From Sabellastarte sp. h YS-2021 (taxonomy: Eukaryota; Annelida; Polychaeta; Sabellida; Sabellidae): a stretch of 64,000 nucleotides of DNA. Location of the stretch: the NCBI GenBank assembly GCA_964017235.1, contig OZ024930.1, positions 29,268,614-29,332,613 of the forward strand, given 5' to 3'. Each line of letters opens with the position of its first letter. The stretch's first letter is position 1. Made by a program: the position numbers and the translations under genes. Of this stretch, positions 21,516 through 31,810 are shown in pieces. The notes under the pieces were generated by a model. The model worked only from the letters and a program-made list of their open reading frames with translations. It had not been told where the DNA came from and ran no database searches.

Positions 21516-24500
21516 TAGCCAAAAGAGACATTGGCTCAGTTAATTTTGACACAGGTCCTGCAGTTATGAACTTATTTCAGTTGATAATCACACATTTATA
21601 AATCCCAGTTTTATTTAAATTATACAACACTTTGTCCTATTCTTGTGGCTTTAATAATTTATATATAAATCTGGAGGTATAATTTTTTTGTTGGACATTC
21701 CTTATTCATATATTTGATTTTTTATTGCTAATATAATTAACTGAACTTTTTAGGGCAACTTTGTAAAATGGGTAGACTGGACTTTAGTATTTTTATTACC
21801 CGTTTTATATATATTGGAAGGTTTGTTATCTCATACCATTCATATGTAGTATCAGTGGTTCTATATTGACACAAGTGTTGGTGTAGGACTTCATTAGCTC
21901 AAGCAGGTAACATTATATTGGGATTATTTACACTCCTAACTCCCTTCCCCTTGGCTTATTAGGTAATGGAGTCCACTCCCTCACCCCAGCTATCCCTGAC
22001 ACTTGAATGGAAGAATAGAAATGATAACAGATAAGAAAGAAAAGAACTATGCTGCTGAATGGGGTATAGTGTGGCATATTTAATTACCGGTGTATATGCA
22101 CAAAGCATACATCAGATTTATACCATATCTTTTTTTTTCTGTACACAGATATATTGAAAAAGTACTCGCCCTCTTTGTTTAAGCAGTATGGTGATGGAAG
22201 GATATATGTCAAATTATGAAGAAAAAAAGCAAAATTATAAAAGTATAACTTAATTTGTTGGGATCTAATCACATATGTGCTTTTTGATATTTCATCTATC
22301 CACTAAAATATTTAAAACATAGAAAGTGATAAACTTGTGTGTGGACATTTGCCCACAAGGAGTCTTTCCCACAGTACCTTTACCTACAAAGGACTTTACC
22401 CACCACATTTTTACAGGGGAGGAACTTTGCACAAAATAATGATATGAAATAATATAACAAAATTAACTTTTTAATGTTTTTTAAGTATAAGTGTACAATA
22501 ACTACCATAATAACAAAAGTAACTTTTTAATGTACAATATCTACCATAATCACAAACTTAACTTTTTAATGTTTTATTGAAGTATAAGCGTACAATATCT
22601 ACCATGTTAAAGGTCATCTTCTTATTATGTTATTGAATTATAAATATGTAATCTTTACAATATAATAATATTCTCAATGAATGTTGGACTTGCTTGAAAC
22701 CTTTTTAGTATACATGTATTCTTCATTGCAAAGGTTTCGGCCAACTCTGTTTTTTGTGAGCAAAGGTCCTGAGGGTAGAGTTCACATTGGGCAAAGTTCT
22801 TGTGGGCAAAGTTCCTGGATTGATATCTGTCGTCTGGGGATATTATTATCTGTCGTCTGGAAAATATTGTAGATTGAATTACTTAAGTTCTTGGTTGATT
22901 ATGTTTTCCTCAAAATTGTGTCACACAGAAGATGGGTCCCATGGAAAAAAACCAGTCAAAACATGTTGCGTGAGTGATGACCTGTCTGGGGGATATGTTG
23001 GCGCCGAGTTGGCCCAATCTAGTTTTATATTTATTTTTTTTCACTTTTTGGTTTCTAATTTTTTTTAAAAAATTTTGAAGCCTTATATTGAGCTGTATTG
23101 CGCTCTAAAACATTGAGAACATATTGGGTCACTATGCGTAAAATCCATGTTACAATAATTGTAATAATTCCGTGGAATTTGTAGAATTAAAAGACAGTAA
23201 TGCAAAGTGAAAACCCCGTAAATTGAAACAGAAAATGGAGCAGTTCCTCCAGACACCAGAGAGGAGGAGTGGGGTTAGCTCACAGCATTTGGTTGATTCC
23301 ACAGTTTTGGATGGTTTTCTTTTTCTATATCCAGAAACTTACTCTTTCTTTCTGAACTGCTTTGACTAATCTATACACCACTGAGTTGGAAGAAGTAGTC
23401 CAATAGAAGAGACTGAAATAATATTTTTTAAATTCAATAATGGTCCAGTGTTTGTTTATAATACTCCTTAAGATTGGCTTTAGTGGTTGGTATTGAGTGA
23501 TGAGTATTGATCTATACTCATCAATATTGTCCTGTTTACCTTCTGTAAGGACTTGTATTTTTTCTTCCCATAAGCCTTCCTAAAATGGGTGAGCAATTGC
23601 TTACTTGGGCACCCTCTTTTAAAATAGTGGTGAAGAGGGCCTTTTCATTGTTCTGCAAAGTCATTAATTTAATGGCAGTGCTTTTGGAGGCAACTACTGT
23701 GGCACAACTTTCTGATGCTGACATAGTTTTGGTGCCCTTTAGTAAACTAGAAATAAGGGCTGTCAGCAATTTGTGAAGATGTGCCTTTAATTTGTGTAAC
23801 AACTGGTATTGAATTGGTTAATAAAGCCAAACTCAAAATCTGTTTGATCTCTCCAGGCTTTTGTATATCTCACTGCTTTTGTATATCTTGAACTTTGATC
23901 AACAGTAGGATAGCAACCTTAAAGGTCAAGCATTCAGGGCTAAGTTTGCAGGAGCATTGGTAGTTGCTTTACTTTGACCTTGATCTTTACCTATCTGATC
24001 ATACAACCTTTTTGGGGTTGGAACCTCAACAACCATCTGATTTACAGTTGATTTACAGTGATTTACAGTTGGTCATACCATACCTTCATTTGATATTTTT
24101 TCCATACTACCACGAATGCTTATGTGAGGGCTTGCCCTACCATGTGATATACAGTTGCTCGCATTAAAATCCTTTTCTTTAAAGTCACTTTGACATGAGC
24201 CTTTGACTACCTGAGCATATGACCTTTTAGGGACAAACCCCTAGCAACCACAATGTCCTTTGTTATTTGATCCTTAATACCACAAATACTTGTTTTAGGG
24301 CTTGCACTGCCATTTACTTCACCATTGACCACTTTAATAACTTTTTCTCTTAACATGTCCAGTAAGGATTCAACAGCAGTGGTGCTACGCTTGAATGAGT
24401 AGAAATATCTAGATCTGACCTTTTTGCACACACTATCATTGGTTACAATATTAATGCTATTACTTTTACTGATCTTTGAGGAGGGGCCATGAGAGAGGCA

Positions 24501-24550
24501 ACTGCTGCCATGGGCCAATTTGACCCCAGGACAGCCCATCACTTGTTTTG
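21516..24550. other. AT-rich stretch, no gene recognised; minor repeats
   Basis: No supported gene. At 22450-22620 the phrase AACTTTTTAATGT ... TACAATATCTACCATAAT occurs about three times. Minus-strand frames 24563-24207 and 23802-23536 are decayed and match nothing I know. A ~38-nt piece (23750-23787) recurs almost exactly at 18134-18171, so some of this is dispersed repeat. Confidence 0.5.
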
Positions 24551-24554
24551 GGCT

Positions 24555-24640
24555 TATTTGCAATGTTTCTCAGTGTGAGGAAGTGTATTACCTTTGTCTA
24601 AACAGGTTGCACAAATATGTTTCTGCCATTTGCCATTACC
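24555..24640 (-). pseudogene. gag-like Cys/His finger remnant of a DIRS/Ngaro-like fossil
   Basis: The minus strand reads KWQKHICATCLDKGNTLPH then EKHC. Its C-x-x-C ... H-x4-C spacing and flanking residues parallel HFCAHCYKQGRSLGHPEFKC at 12.6 kb. Only this scrap is recognisable. It is a fourth lineage of the same element order in the window. Confidence 0.45.
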
Positions 24641-26986
24641 CTAATGATCCCTACTGAAGTTACATGAGCCAGTTTAAATTGCTTTTTTACCCCCACTGGT
24701 GTCAGAATTTTTGGTCCAAGGTTTTTTATGTCAGCTGACTTGCCAATCAGCTGACATTATGGCATCACTCTGCGGCATCCGCTCAACTTCTGCTCAAAAC
24801 TACAAGACCCAGAGACATGCTGTTTTTTTAAAGATACCTTAACTATTGAGGATGATAAATCATAAAGTGTATGCAGATCTGTCTGTTCGTCTGTTCCCCA
24901 GAGCCATTACAAGTGAGGTACCCCCACCCAAAGTGTGAAAATTTCAACACTTGATCACAATTTTCTCATTCACTATTGTACTGGGCTACTAGTAGATTCA
25001 CTTGTGTGAGTATCAGGCCTGGATCTTTCTTATTTTTTTATGAAATTTTTAAATAATTTTTAATGCATTAAAATTCATGAAATCATGCACTAAGTCACTT
25101 ATAACTTGAAAAGTATTGCATTTAAAGCATTTTTGTAAAATTTGTTATTTAGCTACTTTTTCCATAGGTGAGTAACATGGTGAGTAACTTGGGTGTCTAT
25201 CCCAATAGCTAAGTGAGTAATAGCTACTTTTTGACTTTTTAGTAACTTCCATAATGAGTAAAATCACTTGTAACTTGAAAACTATTACATTTAGAGAATT
25301 TCATATAAATATGTTATTCTGCTACTTTTGGGTCAGCTATAACCTAGTAAAATTTCAGACCTGTAGCTAATAGCTACTTTGAGGTTATCACTGTTGAAAA
25401 ATCAGTTAGAACTTGAAAACTATTACATGTAGAGCATATTATTTAAACATGTTATTCACCTACTTCTGGATCAGCTATAACATTGTAATTTTGCAGACCT
25501 GTAGCTTATATAATATCTGAACAATAGCTATTTTTAGGTTATCACTGTTGAGTAAATTAGTTATTACTTGAAAACTATTGCATTTACAGAAATTTGTATA
25601 AATATGTTATTCAGCATCTTTTTAGTCAGCTATAACAGTAACATTGCAGATGAGTAGCTCATGACACAGCTGAGTAATAGCTACTTTCATGTTATCACTG
25701 TTGACTATATTGCTTGTAACTTGAAAACTGTTGCAGTTAGAGAAATTTGTTTAAATATGTTATTCATGTACTTTTGCATCAGCTATAATATGTTGGAATT
25801 GCAGACCTGTAGCTCATGGCATAGCTGAGCAATAGCTATTTTCAGGTTCTCACTGTTGAGTAAAACAGTTGTCACTTAAAACTATTGTATTTAGAGTATT
25901 TTGTTTGCATATGTTATTCACTTACTTTTCCGTCAGCTATAACATAGTGAACATGCAGACCTGTAGCTCATTGCAGAGGTGAGCAATAGCTACTTTCAGA
26001 ATATAGCTATTGAGTAAATCAGTTGTAGCTTGAAAAATATTACATTTAGAGTATTTTGTTTAAATATGTTATTCTTCTAATTTTTGGTCAGCTATAACAT
26101 AGAAACATTGCAGGCCTGTAGCTCATTACATAGCTGAGAAATAGCTACTCTGAGGTTCTCACTCTTGAGTAAATGAGTTGTAATTTGAAAACTATTGCAT
26201 TTAGAGAATTTTGTTTAAATATGGTATTCACCTACTTATGGATAAGCTATAACATAGTGACATTGTAGACCTGTAGCTCATTGCATAGCTGAGCAATAGC
26301 TGCTTTCAGGTTCTGACTGTTGAGAAAATCAGTTGTAACTTGAAAACTATTGCCTTTAGAGAATTTGGTATAAATATGTTATTCAGCTACTTTTGGATCA
26401 GCTATAGCATAGTAAAATTTCAGACCTGTAGCTCGTTGCATAGCTGAGTAATACCTACTTTGAGGTTATCATTGTTCAGTAAATCAGTTAGAACTTCAAA
26501 ACTATTACATTTGGAGTATTATCTTTAAATATGTTATTCACCTACTTTTGGATCAGCTATAAGTTATAGCCTGGGATGAATACTTTGAAAAGTATTTGAA
26601 TACGAATACAAATACTTTCTAAATCCATGAATACGAATACATCATTTACCAAAGTATTCGAATACGAATACTTTTGAAAAGTATTCGAATACATTTACGA
26701 ATACTTTTGAAATTTATTTGAATACATTTATGAATACTTTTGAAAAGTATTCGAATACATTGATGAATACAATTGTACAAAAAATAAGCTTTATTTTCAT
26801 TACTTTATTGTAAACATAAATTGTGTTAAAACATATTTTCCCATTACCAATTCATTTTTTATACATGTATTAAACTAATATTTCTTCTGAACATATCGCA
26901 CAAAAAGAAGTAGGTCGAAATGACAACTGAAAGAAATTCACAGTTACACCCTAATCATGTTTTAGTTCTGGTTTACAGGTTCATAT

Positions 26987-27457
26987 TTATTGCTCCAAGA
27001 TATGGCTGTTAGATCTAATAAACATGAGTTCCTCAAATGTTTTGTCAGACAGGGAGCATCTCTCTGGCCTAAAAATCTTGCCAGCAATGCTGAATACACG
27101 CTCCACCAGAGAAGATGATGCAGGAACTGCAAGATACTTGGCTGCAAGCTTGGCCAGGCCAGGAAAGGTGTGCTGATTTTCCTTCCAGTACTGCAGAGGG
27201 TTGACACAATCAATTTCACATGGCTGGTTGAAATACTGATAAAGTTCACTATCACTTGAACTATTTTGATGGTGGCTTTCACTTGGGACAGTTGGCTTCA
27301 TGAAGCTGAACAGCTTTGTCCTTTTCTTTGCTGGTGAATTTCTAGATGAAAAACAGTTGGACTCCACCCCATCATTTGCTGCTATTTTGGCCTGTAGGAG
27401 CTCTTTCATTCTTGAAGTCTCACTGGGGTTGCACCAGTCTAGCTTGGGATGCTTTCT
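26987..27457 (-). CDS. hAT transposase C-terminal dimerisation exon
   Basis: On the minus strand the exon starts at 27457 after an acceptor (tttattgatttcag). It enters in phase 0 with RKHPKLDWC, which completes the BED finger of the preceding exon, and ends at a stop at 26987. Residues from about 95 on are the hATC domain: NPLQYWKENQHTFPGLAKLA, then YLAVPASSSLVERVFSIAG, then LSDKTFEELMFIRSN. The product would be about 156 residues for this exon and ~207 in total with the BED exon. The catalytic core is lacking, so it cannot catalyse transposition; it could bind ends and dimerise if expressed. Confidence 0.8.
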   Translation of the reverse strand, partial: RKHPKLDWCNPSETSRMKELLQAKIAANDGVESNCFSSRNSPAKKRTKLFSFMKPTVPSESHHQNSSSDSELYQYFNQPCEIDCVNPLQYWKENQHTFPGLAKLAAKYLAVPASSSLVERVFSIAGKIFRPERCSLSDKTFEELMFIRSNSHILEQ

Positions 27458-27739
27458 CTGAAATCAATAAAAAATTCACACAGTTAGTTTTCCTTATTTA
27501 ACTGATCATTAAATCAGAAATTATCATGAAAACACATTTAAGCCACAATAAAAATCTTACTTTCCACAAATACATAAATGGAAATATAACTTACTTATAA
27601 GGATTTTCCTTACAGTGGCTTGTAATACATGCATTTTAATGAGTTTTACATTGTCCTTGTCTTTTTTTACATAAGCTTGTGTTTTAATGTTGAAAATTAA
27701 CCCCAAATCTTATATTCACAAATTAAATTCACAGTTTAA

Positions 27740-27935
27740 TGAAAGTGTTTTATTGTTATACATACATGTGTATTACTTGTTGACAATATTTGTCACTAAA
27801 GAATTACTCCCTTACATTTATTGTTATACATACATGTGTATTACTCCCTTGCATTTATTGTTATACATACATGTGTATTACTTGTTGACACTATTTGTCA
27901 CTGAAGAATTACTCCCTTACAAAACATTAATAAAT
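27740..27935. repeat. tandem repeat within the hAT intron
   Basis: ATTGTTATACATACATGTGT occurs three times (near 27754, 27820, 27858), with TTGTTGACA(A/C)TATTTGTCACT after the first and third and ACTCCCTT(A/G)CA nearby. Copies are nearly identical. Confidence 0.85.
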
Positions 27936-27982
27936 CTCTATTCAAATGAACATCATGTGTCTATTAAAACAAATGGGCTTAC

Positions 27983-28135
27983 CTTTAAATGAATCAATAG
28001 ATTGGAAGTTGCCATTCCGGAAGTTTCTACAGTAGTTGTGCAATGTTTACATTTTGCTCTGTATTTCCCAGAAGTGTCATCTGGCATTTCAAAGTAATCA
28101 AACACTGCAGACTTTTGCTTAAAGCTAGCCATCAT
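27983..28135 (-). CDS. hAT transposase BED zinc finger exon
   Basis: Minus-strand exon of 51 codons from an ATG at 28135 to a donor (GTAAGC) next to 27983. The sequence reads SAVFDYFEMPDD then AKCKHCTTTV and NLLIHLK. C-x-x-C, together with the His of IHLK and the KH of RKHP in the next exon, makes a BED finger (DNA binding). The intron (27982-27458) contains a young-looking tandem repeat. Both splice signals are canonical and the phase is 0. Confidence 0.75.
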
Positions 28136-28375
28136 TCCTTTATGTTTGTAATCTTTCTCATGGAATTATCAAGATAGTTTTCACTTGGTACAATAGCTGC
28201 CACATAAACATTACTCAGACTTAATCCAATGTGACAACTTGACAAGTGACACCCATATTTATACACATGTTTCATAATCCCCTTACCTATTCTGGCAATT
28301 GTATTACTTCTTTTAACCCTTTATCTAATGTCTTTATACCTTGTTATAACTGGAAACACCATTCAGCAAGTTAAT

Positions 28376-28715
28376 ATCTAACTCACCCCTGAGCACTTAT
28401 TTCTTGCTTTATTACTTGCAATCAGGGCAATTGTACTATCCTTCCATGTGAGGCCTCACAATAAATTACCTACTCACTGTTACAATCATCAATGAAAAAA
28501 TTAATACCTAACTCATTCCTGAGCACTTTTTATGTTTCATGTGAGGCCTTACAATAAATTACCTACTGACTAATGCAAACATCAATGAGAAAATTAACAC
28601 CTAACTCATTCCTGAGCACTTTTTTGTTCTTTCATGTGAGGCCTTACAATAAATTATCTGCTCACTACTGCAAACATCAATGAGTAAATTAATGCATAAG
28701 TCATTCATGAGTATT
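28376..28715. repeat. about four-copy ~93-bp tandem repeat inside hAT
   Basis: CTAACTCATTCCTGAGCACTT then CATGTGAGGCCTTACAATAAATTA recurs near 28377, 28508, 28601 and, more diverged, 28690. The spacing is about 93 bp, longer in the first unit. Confidence 0.8.
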
Positions 28716-30164
28716 TTTTTTTGCTATTTTTAAAGTTGATCTTAAAGACAATTGGATTTAAATTTTTAACACCCAGATAACCTGTTATCATAGTTTTGAT
28801 TTAACTAACACAAGATATAGTAACAGCAATGACCATATACTATATTAAGAATTCCGATGAATACATTTATATGCCATGTATTCCTGATATAAAAAGTCAA
28901 TGTAAAAATACAGATGTACAGCACAAATATACAATAAATATACAGTCTATATTGGCATGCAACATTCAAGTTAAATGGTTTGATTCAAGATATATAGTCC
29001 ATTGCCTATAAGGTGCCAAACACAACACTTGCCAAATGTCACAGTAATCATAAAAGGTTTTGTAAGTACAAGTATAAAGAATGAAAACTTCAAACAAAAT
29101 GAAAAATTTCAAAGTATTCGTAAAAGTATTCATGAATATGAATACTTTGGAATGTATTTGAATACGAATACTTTGCATTTTTCACAAAAGTATTCGAATA
29201 CGAATACTTTTAAAAATGTATTCGAATACTTATGAATACGAATACTTTTTGCCCAGGCCCAGTACTTTTGGATCAGCTATAACATAGTAAATTTGCAGAC
29301 CTGTAGCTTATATCATAGCTGAGCAATAGTTATTTGGAGGTTATCCCTGTTGAGTAAATAAGTTATAACTTGAAAACTATTGTATTTACAGAAATTTGTA
29401 TAAAATGTTATTCAGCAACTTTTAGTCAGCTATAACATAGTAAAATTTCAGACCTGTGGCTCATTGTGTAGCTGCGTAATTGCTACTTTCATGTGATCAC
29501 TGTTGAGTACATTGCTTGTAACTTGAAAACTGTTGCATTTAGAGAATTTTGTTTAGTCTTTTATTCATGTACTTTTCAATTAGCTACAACATAGTGAAAT
29601 TGCAGACCTGTACTTCAGTGCATAGCTGAGCTATTGCTACCTTGAGGTTCTCACTGTTGAGTAAATCATTTGTAACTTCAAATCTATTGCATTTAGAGAA
29701 TTTTGTTTAAATATGTTATTCATCTACTTTTCTGTCAGTTATAACATCCTAAAATTGCAGACCTGTAGCTCATGTCATAGCTGAGCTATAGCTACTTTCA
29801 GAGTATAGCTGTTGAGTAAATCAGTTGTAACTTGAAAATTATTACATTTAGAGTATTTTGTTTAGATATGTTATTCACCACTTATGGGTCAGCTATAACG
29901 TAGTGAAATTGTAGACCCATAGCTCATGGCATAGCTCGGCGAGAACTACTTTTAGGTTCTCACTGTTGAGTAAATCAGTTGTAACTTGAAAACTATTGCA
30001 TTAACAGTATTTTGTTTAAATATGTTCTTCACCTACTTATGGGTCAGCTATAACATAGTAAAATTATAGACCCGTATTGCATTCAGAGAATTTTGTTTAA
30101 ATATAGTATTCACCTACCTATGAGTCAGCTATAACATAGTAAAATTGCAGACCTGTATCTGCCC

Positions 30165-31050
30165 GTCTTTTCATTTCACATAGTAAGAAAACATGAGCAG
30201 CCTTAGCATTTAGCCAACTAAAATCATGATATCAGACAGATAACAAAGCATATATTCTTTGGTGTCTTGACAAATTTCCTCAATAACATTTTAGCAAAAC
30301 CTTGGACCCATTGGGTGAAACTGAGTTGATCGTAAGTGACCCTTTGGCGACTTTGACCCCACAACACTGTATCTATTGGCCAAACCACTTAACCACGCAA
30401 TCTATATTTCCACCTCTGTTTGATTTGTATTTTTCACAACTACCTGACTTTGCAGCACTGTCGTCCTGCAACTTTTTCAGCCTTTGATCAACTTTTTTTC
30501 TGTACAGACTTTTTAGATTTCAACACATTTAAACTTGGAACTAATGAATCATCTGATGATGATTCTGAATCAGACATTTACAATTCACTGACAGACATTA
30601 TTGGTTTATTTAGACTACTTATCTTATGAGTCTGTTTGTGTGCAGCTCCCTTGGCTGTCACCATGTCCTGTTCATCCCCTGCTCCAGATGACGCCTTGGT
30701 AGAAGTTATACTGACAGGTGACGCAGACATCTGACGCTCTGGTGACAAAGATCTTATACAGTTCCTCCCAGTGGGTGGTAAATGCTTGTCCCCACACTTT
30801 TTACAAAACTTCATATTTGCAAACAAAATTTGCAAAACTTTATATTTTATTTTTGGCATGATGAGATATATTATTTATCATATTTATTTATGAGTCAATG
30901 TTTCCTTCTGAAATTATATAAGCATAAAACACAGCTGGAAACTGCTGTCACTGGCAACATTAAGCTTGACGTAACGGTGTAAATACTGTAAATAGTGTAG
31001 ATGACAAATAATGAAAAGGTTAGACCATCATGCGATAAATAGTTTAAAAA
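30165..31050 (-). mobile_element. DIRS-like 5' fragment (gag-like region), fossil
   Basis: The minus strand matches the 5' part of the 45-52 kb element. The frame 30859-30578 begins MPKIKYKV and carries FCKKCGDKHLPPTGRNC, paralleling YCKKCDTKHVPPTRRNC at 52.4 kb. Further along, CTTGGACCCATTGGGTGAA (about 30300) parallels its CATGGACCCATTGGGTCAG. The leader near 31005-31030 (AATAATGAAAAGG, TTAGACCATC) is also shared. The fragment is truncated and clearly diverged, so it is an older relative. Confidence 0.75.
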
Positions 31051-31139
31051 CTTTCAATAAATAATGTACATAAAAATACAGAATAAAAGTAGTTTTTTGT
31101 CCAAGATACCGCCTTAATTGTCGACACCAAGCAAAGCCA

Positions 31140-31285
31140 AGCCCACACAATTTCAAATCTTGTTTTTTTTGCTCCAAGAAGGACTGTCATGGGAAGCCCT
31201 CAAAGAGGCCCAATTGCAACAACTGTTTTGATTGGTGACCTAGGCGACCACAAGGCCACATGGGACATCCCTGCATTTACTCACT
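31140..31285 (+). other. possible Cys/His finger coding scrap
   Basis: One plus frame reads KKDCHGKPSKRPNCNNCFDW then GHMGHPC, with Cys/His spacing like a gag-type finger. It is short, interrupted and unassigned. Confidence 0.25.
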
Positions 31286-31559
31286 AACACTAGACCGTAC
31301 CAATCAATTTAAACCAATAAACCTCAGTTACCAAGACCAAGGAATACCCTACTGAAAGTAAATAATTATACTGGTACCCTGACCCTGCGGGAACTGAGGG
31401 ACTGACCCCCTTTGTGCCTGAACAACAAGGCCAATTCTTGTAATCGATAAAACAAATCTAATGTGCAGCTTGTTTATCATGTTTATGTATTACTACATGA
31501 AAAGAAGAAACAGGTGGAGACCAAGAACTATGTGGGTGAAACCTTAGCTGTTTGGAAGA

Positions 31560-31810
31560 CCACAATTCAGTATATAAGAGCAGCTCATAGCTGAAGTGGA
31601 TATGGGGGATCTGTCTTCCTTCAGAAATTTTGAGAGAGCTGATGTAGTTATATGTAGGGAGCTGCTAGACAGAATGGGACCCCACATAGCCCAGGAAGAC
31701 ACCTTTGCCAGATCACCCATCACAGACACCTGACCACAGGGGATACCTATATTAGCCTTTTCCTGTTCCTGTAGAGTTAGTCCCAACACCGTCCACTACA
31801 TTCTTAAAGG
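31560..31810 (+). pseudogene. PIF/Harbinger transposase N-terminal fragment
   Basis: The plus strand reads EVDMGDLSSFRNFERADVV, then LLDRMGPHIAQEDTFARSPI, then a stop codon. After it come GDTYISL-like and RVSPNTVHY-like residues, partly in other frames. This is the region just before the DDE catalytic core of HARBI1/PIF-type transposases (FRNFLRM ... LL..I.P.I...DT..R..I ... RL.ITLRYLATG). No DDE residues are in the fragment and no ends were found. It is a decayed DNA transposon piece with a stop and frameshift, not a host HARBI1 gene. Confidence 0.7.

Larger units (their letters stand above)
26573..29262 (-). mobile_element. hAT transposon derivative with BED finger and hATC domain
   Basis: Ends GCCTGGG (left) and CCCAGGC (right) are inverted. 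Both are followed inwards by many copies of a GTATTCGAATAC-type palindrome (26585-26775 and 29100-29255), likely subterminal transposase-binding repeats. The minus strand encodes a BED zinc finger (28135-27983) and a hAT C-terminal dimerisation domain (27457-26987). The RNase H-like DDE catalytic core expected between them is absent, so this is an internally deleted copy. No 8-bp target duplication was found; insertion was into a tandem array, so later recombination may have removed it. Confidence 0.85.
24728..30160 (+). repeat. hairpin-headed degenerate array, ~155-bp unit, split by a hAT element
   Basis: Opens with a perfect 11-bp hairpin, ATGTCAGCTGA (24728-24738) and TCAGCTGACAT (24747-24757). 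From about 25080 to 26570, and again from 29262 to 30160, a ~155-bp unit recurs roughly 15 times. Its key phrases are GTAACTTGAAAACTATTGCA, TTTAGAGAATTTTGT, TATGTTATTCACCTACTTTTG, TCAGCTATAACATAGT, GCAGACCTGTAGCTCA and GCTGAGCAATAGCTAC. Units are clearly diverged. The hAT derivative at 26573-29262 interrupts the array; TACTTTTGGATCAGCTATAA stands on both sides of it. Confidence 0.88.

Noticed and set aside
24728-30160. Regularly spaced repeats considered as a CRISPR-like array
   Set aside because: The whole unit is repeated and diverged without unique spacers, the period is ~155 bp and the context is animal DNA.
31544-31789. Minus-strand 81-codon frame
   Set aside because: It is the antisense shadow of the Harbinger transposase fragment, which carries recognisable motifs on the plus strand.
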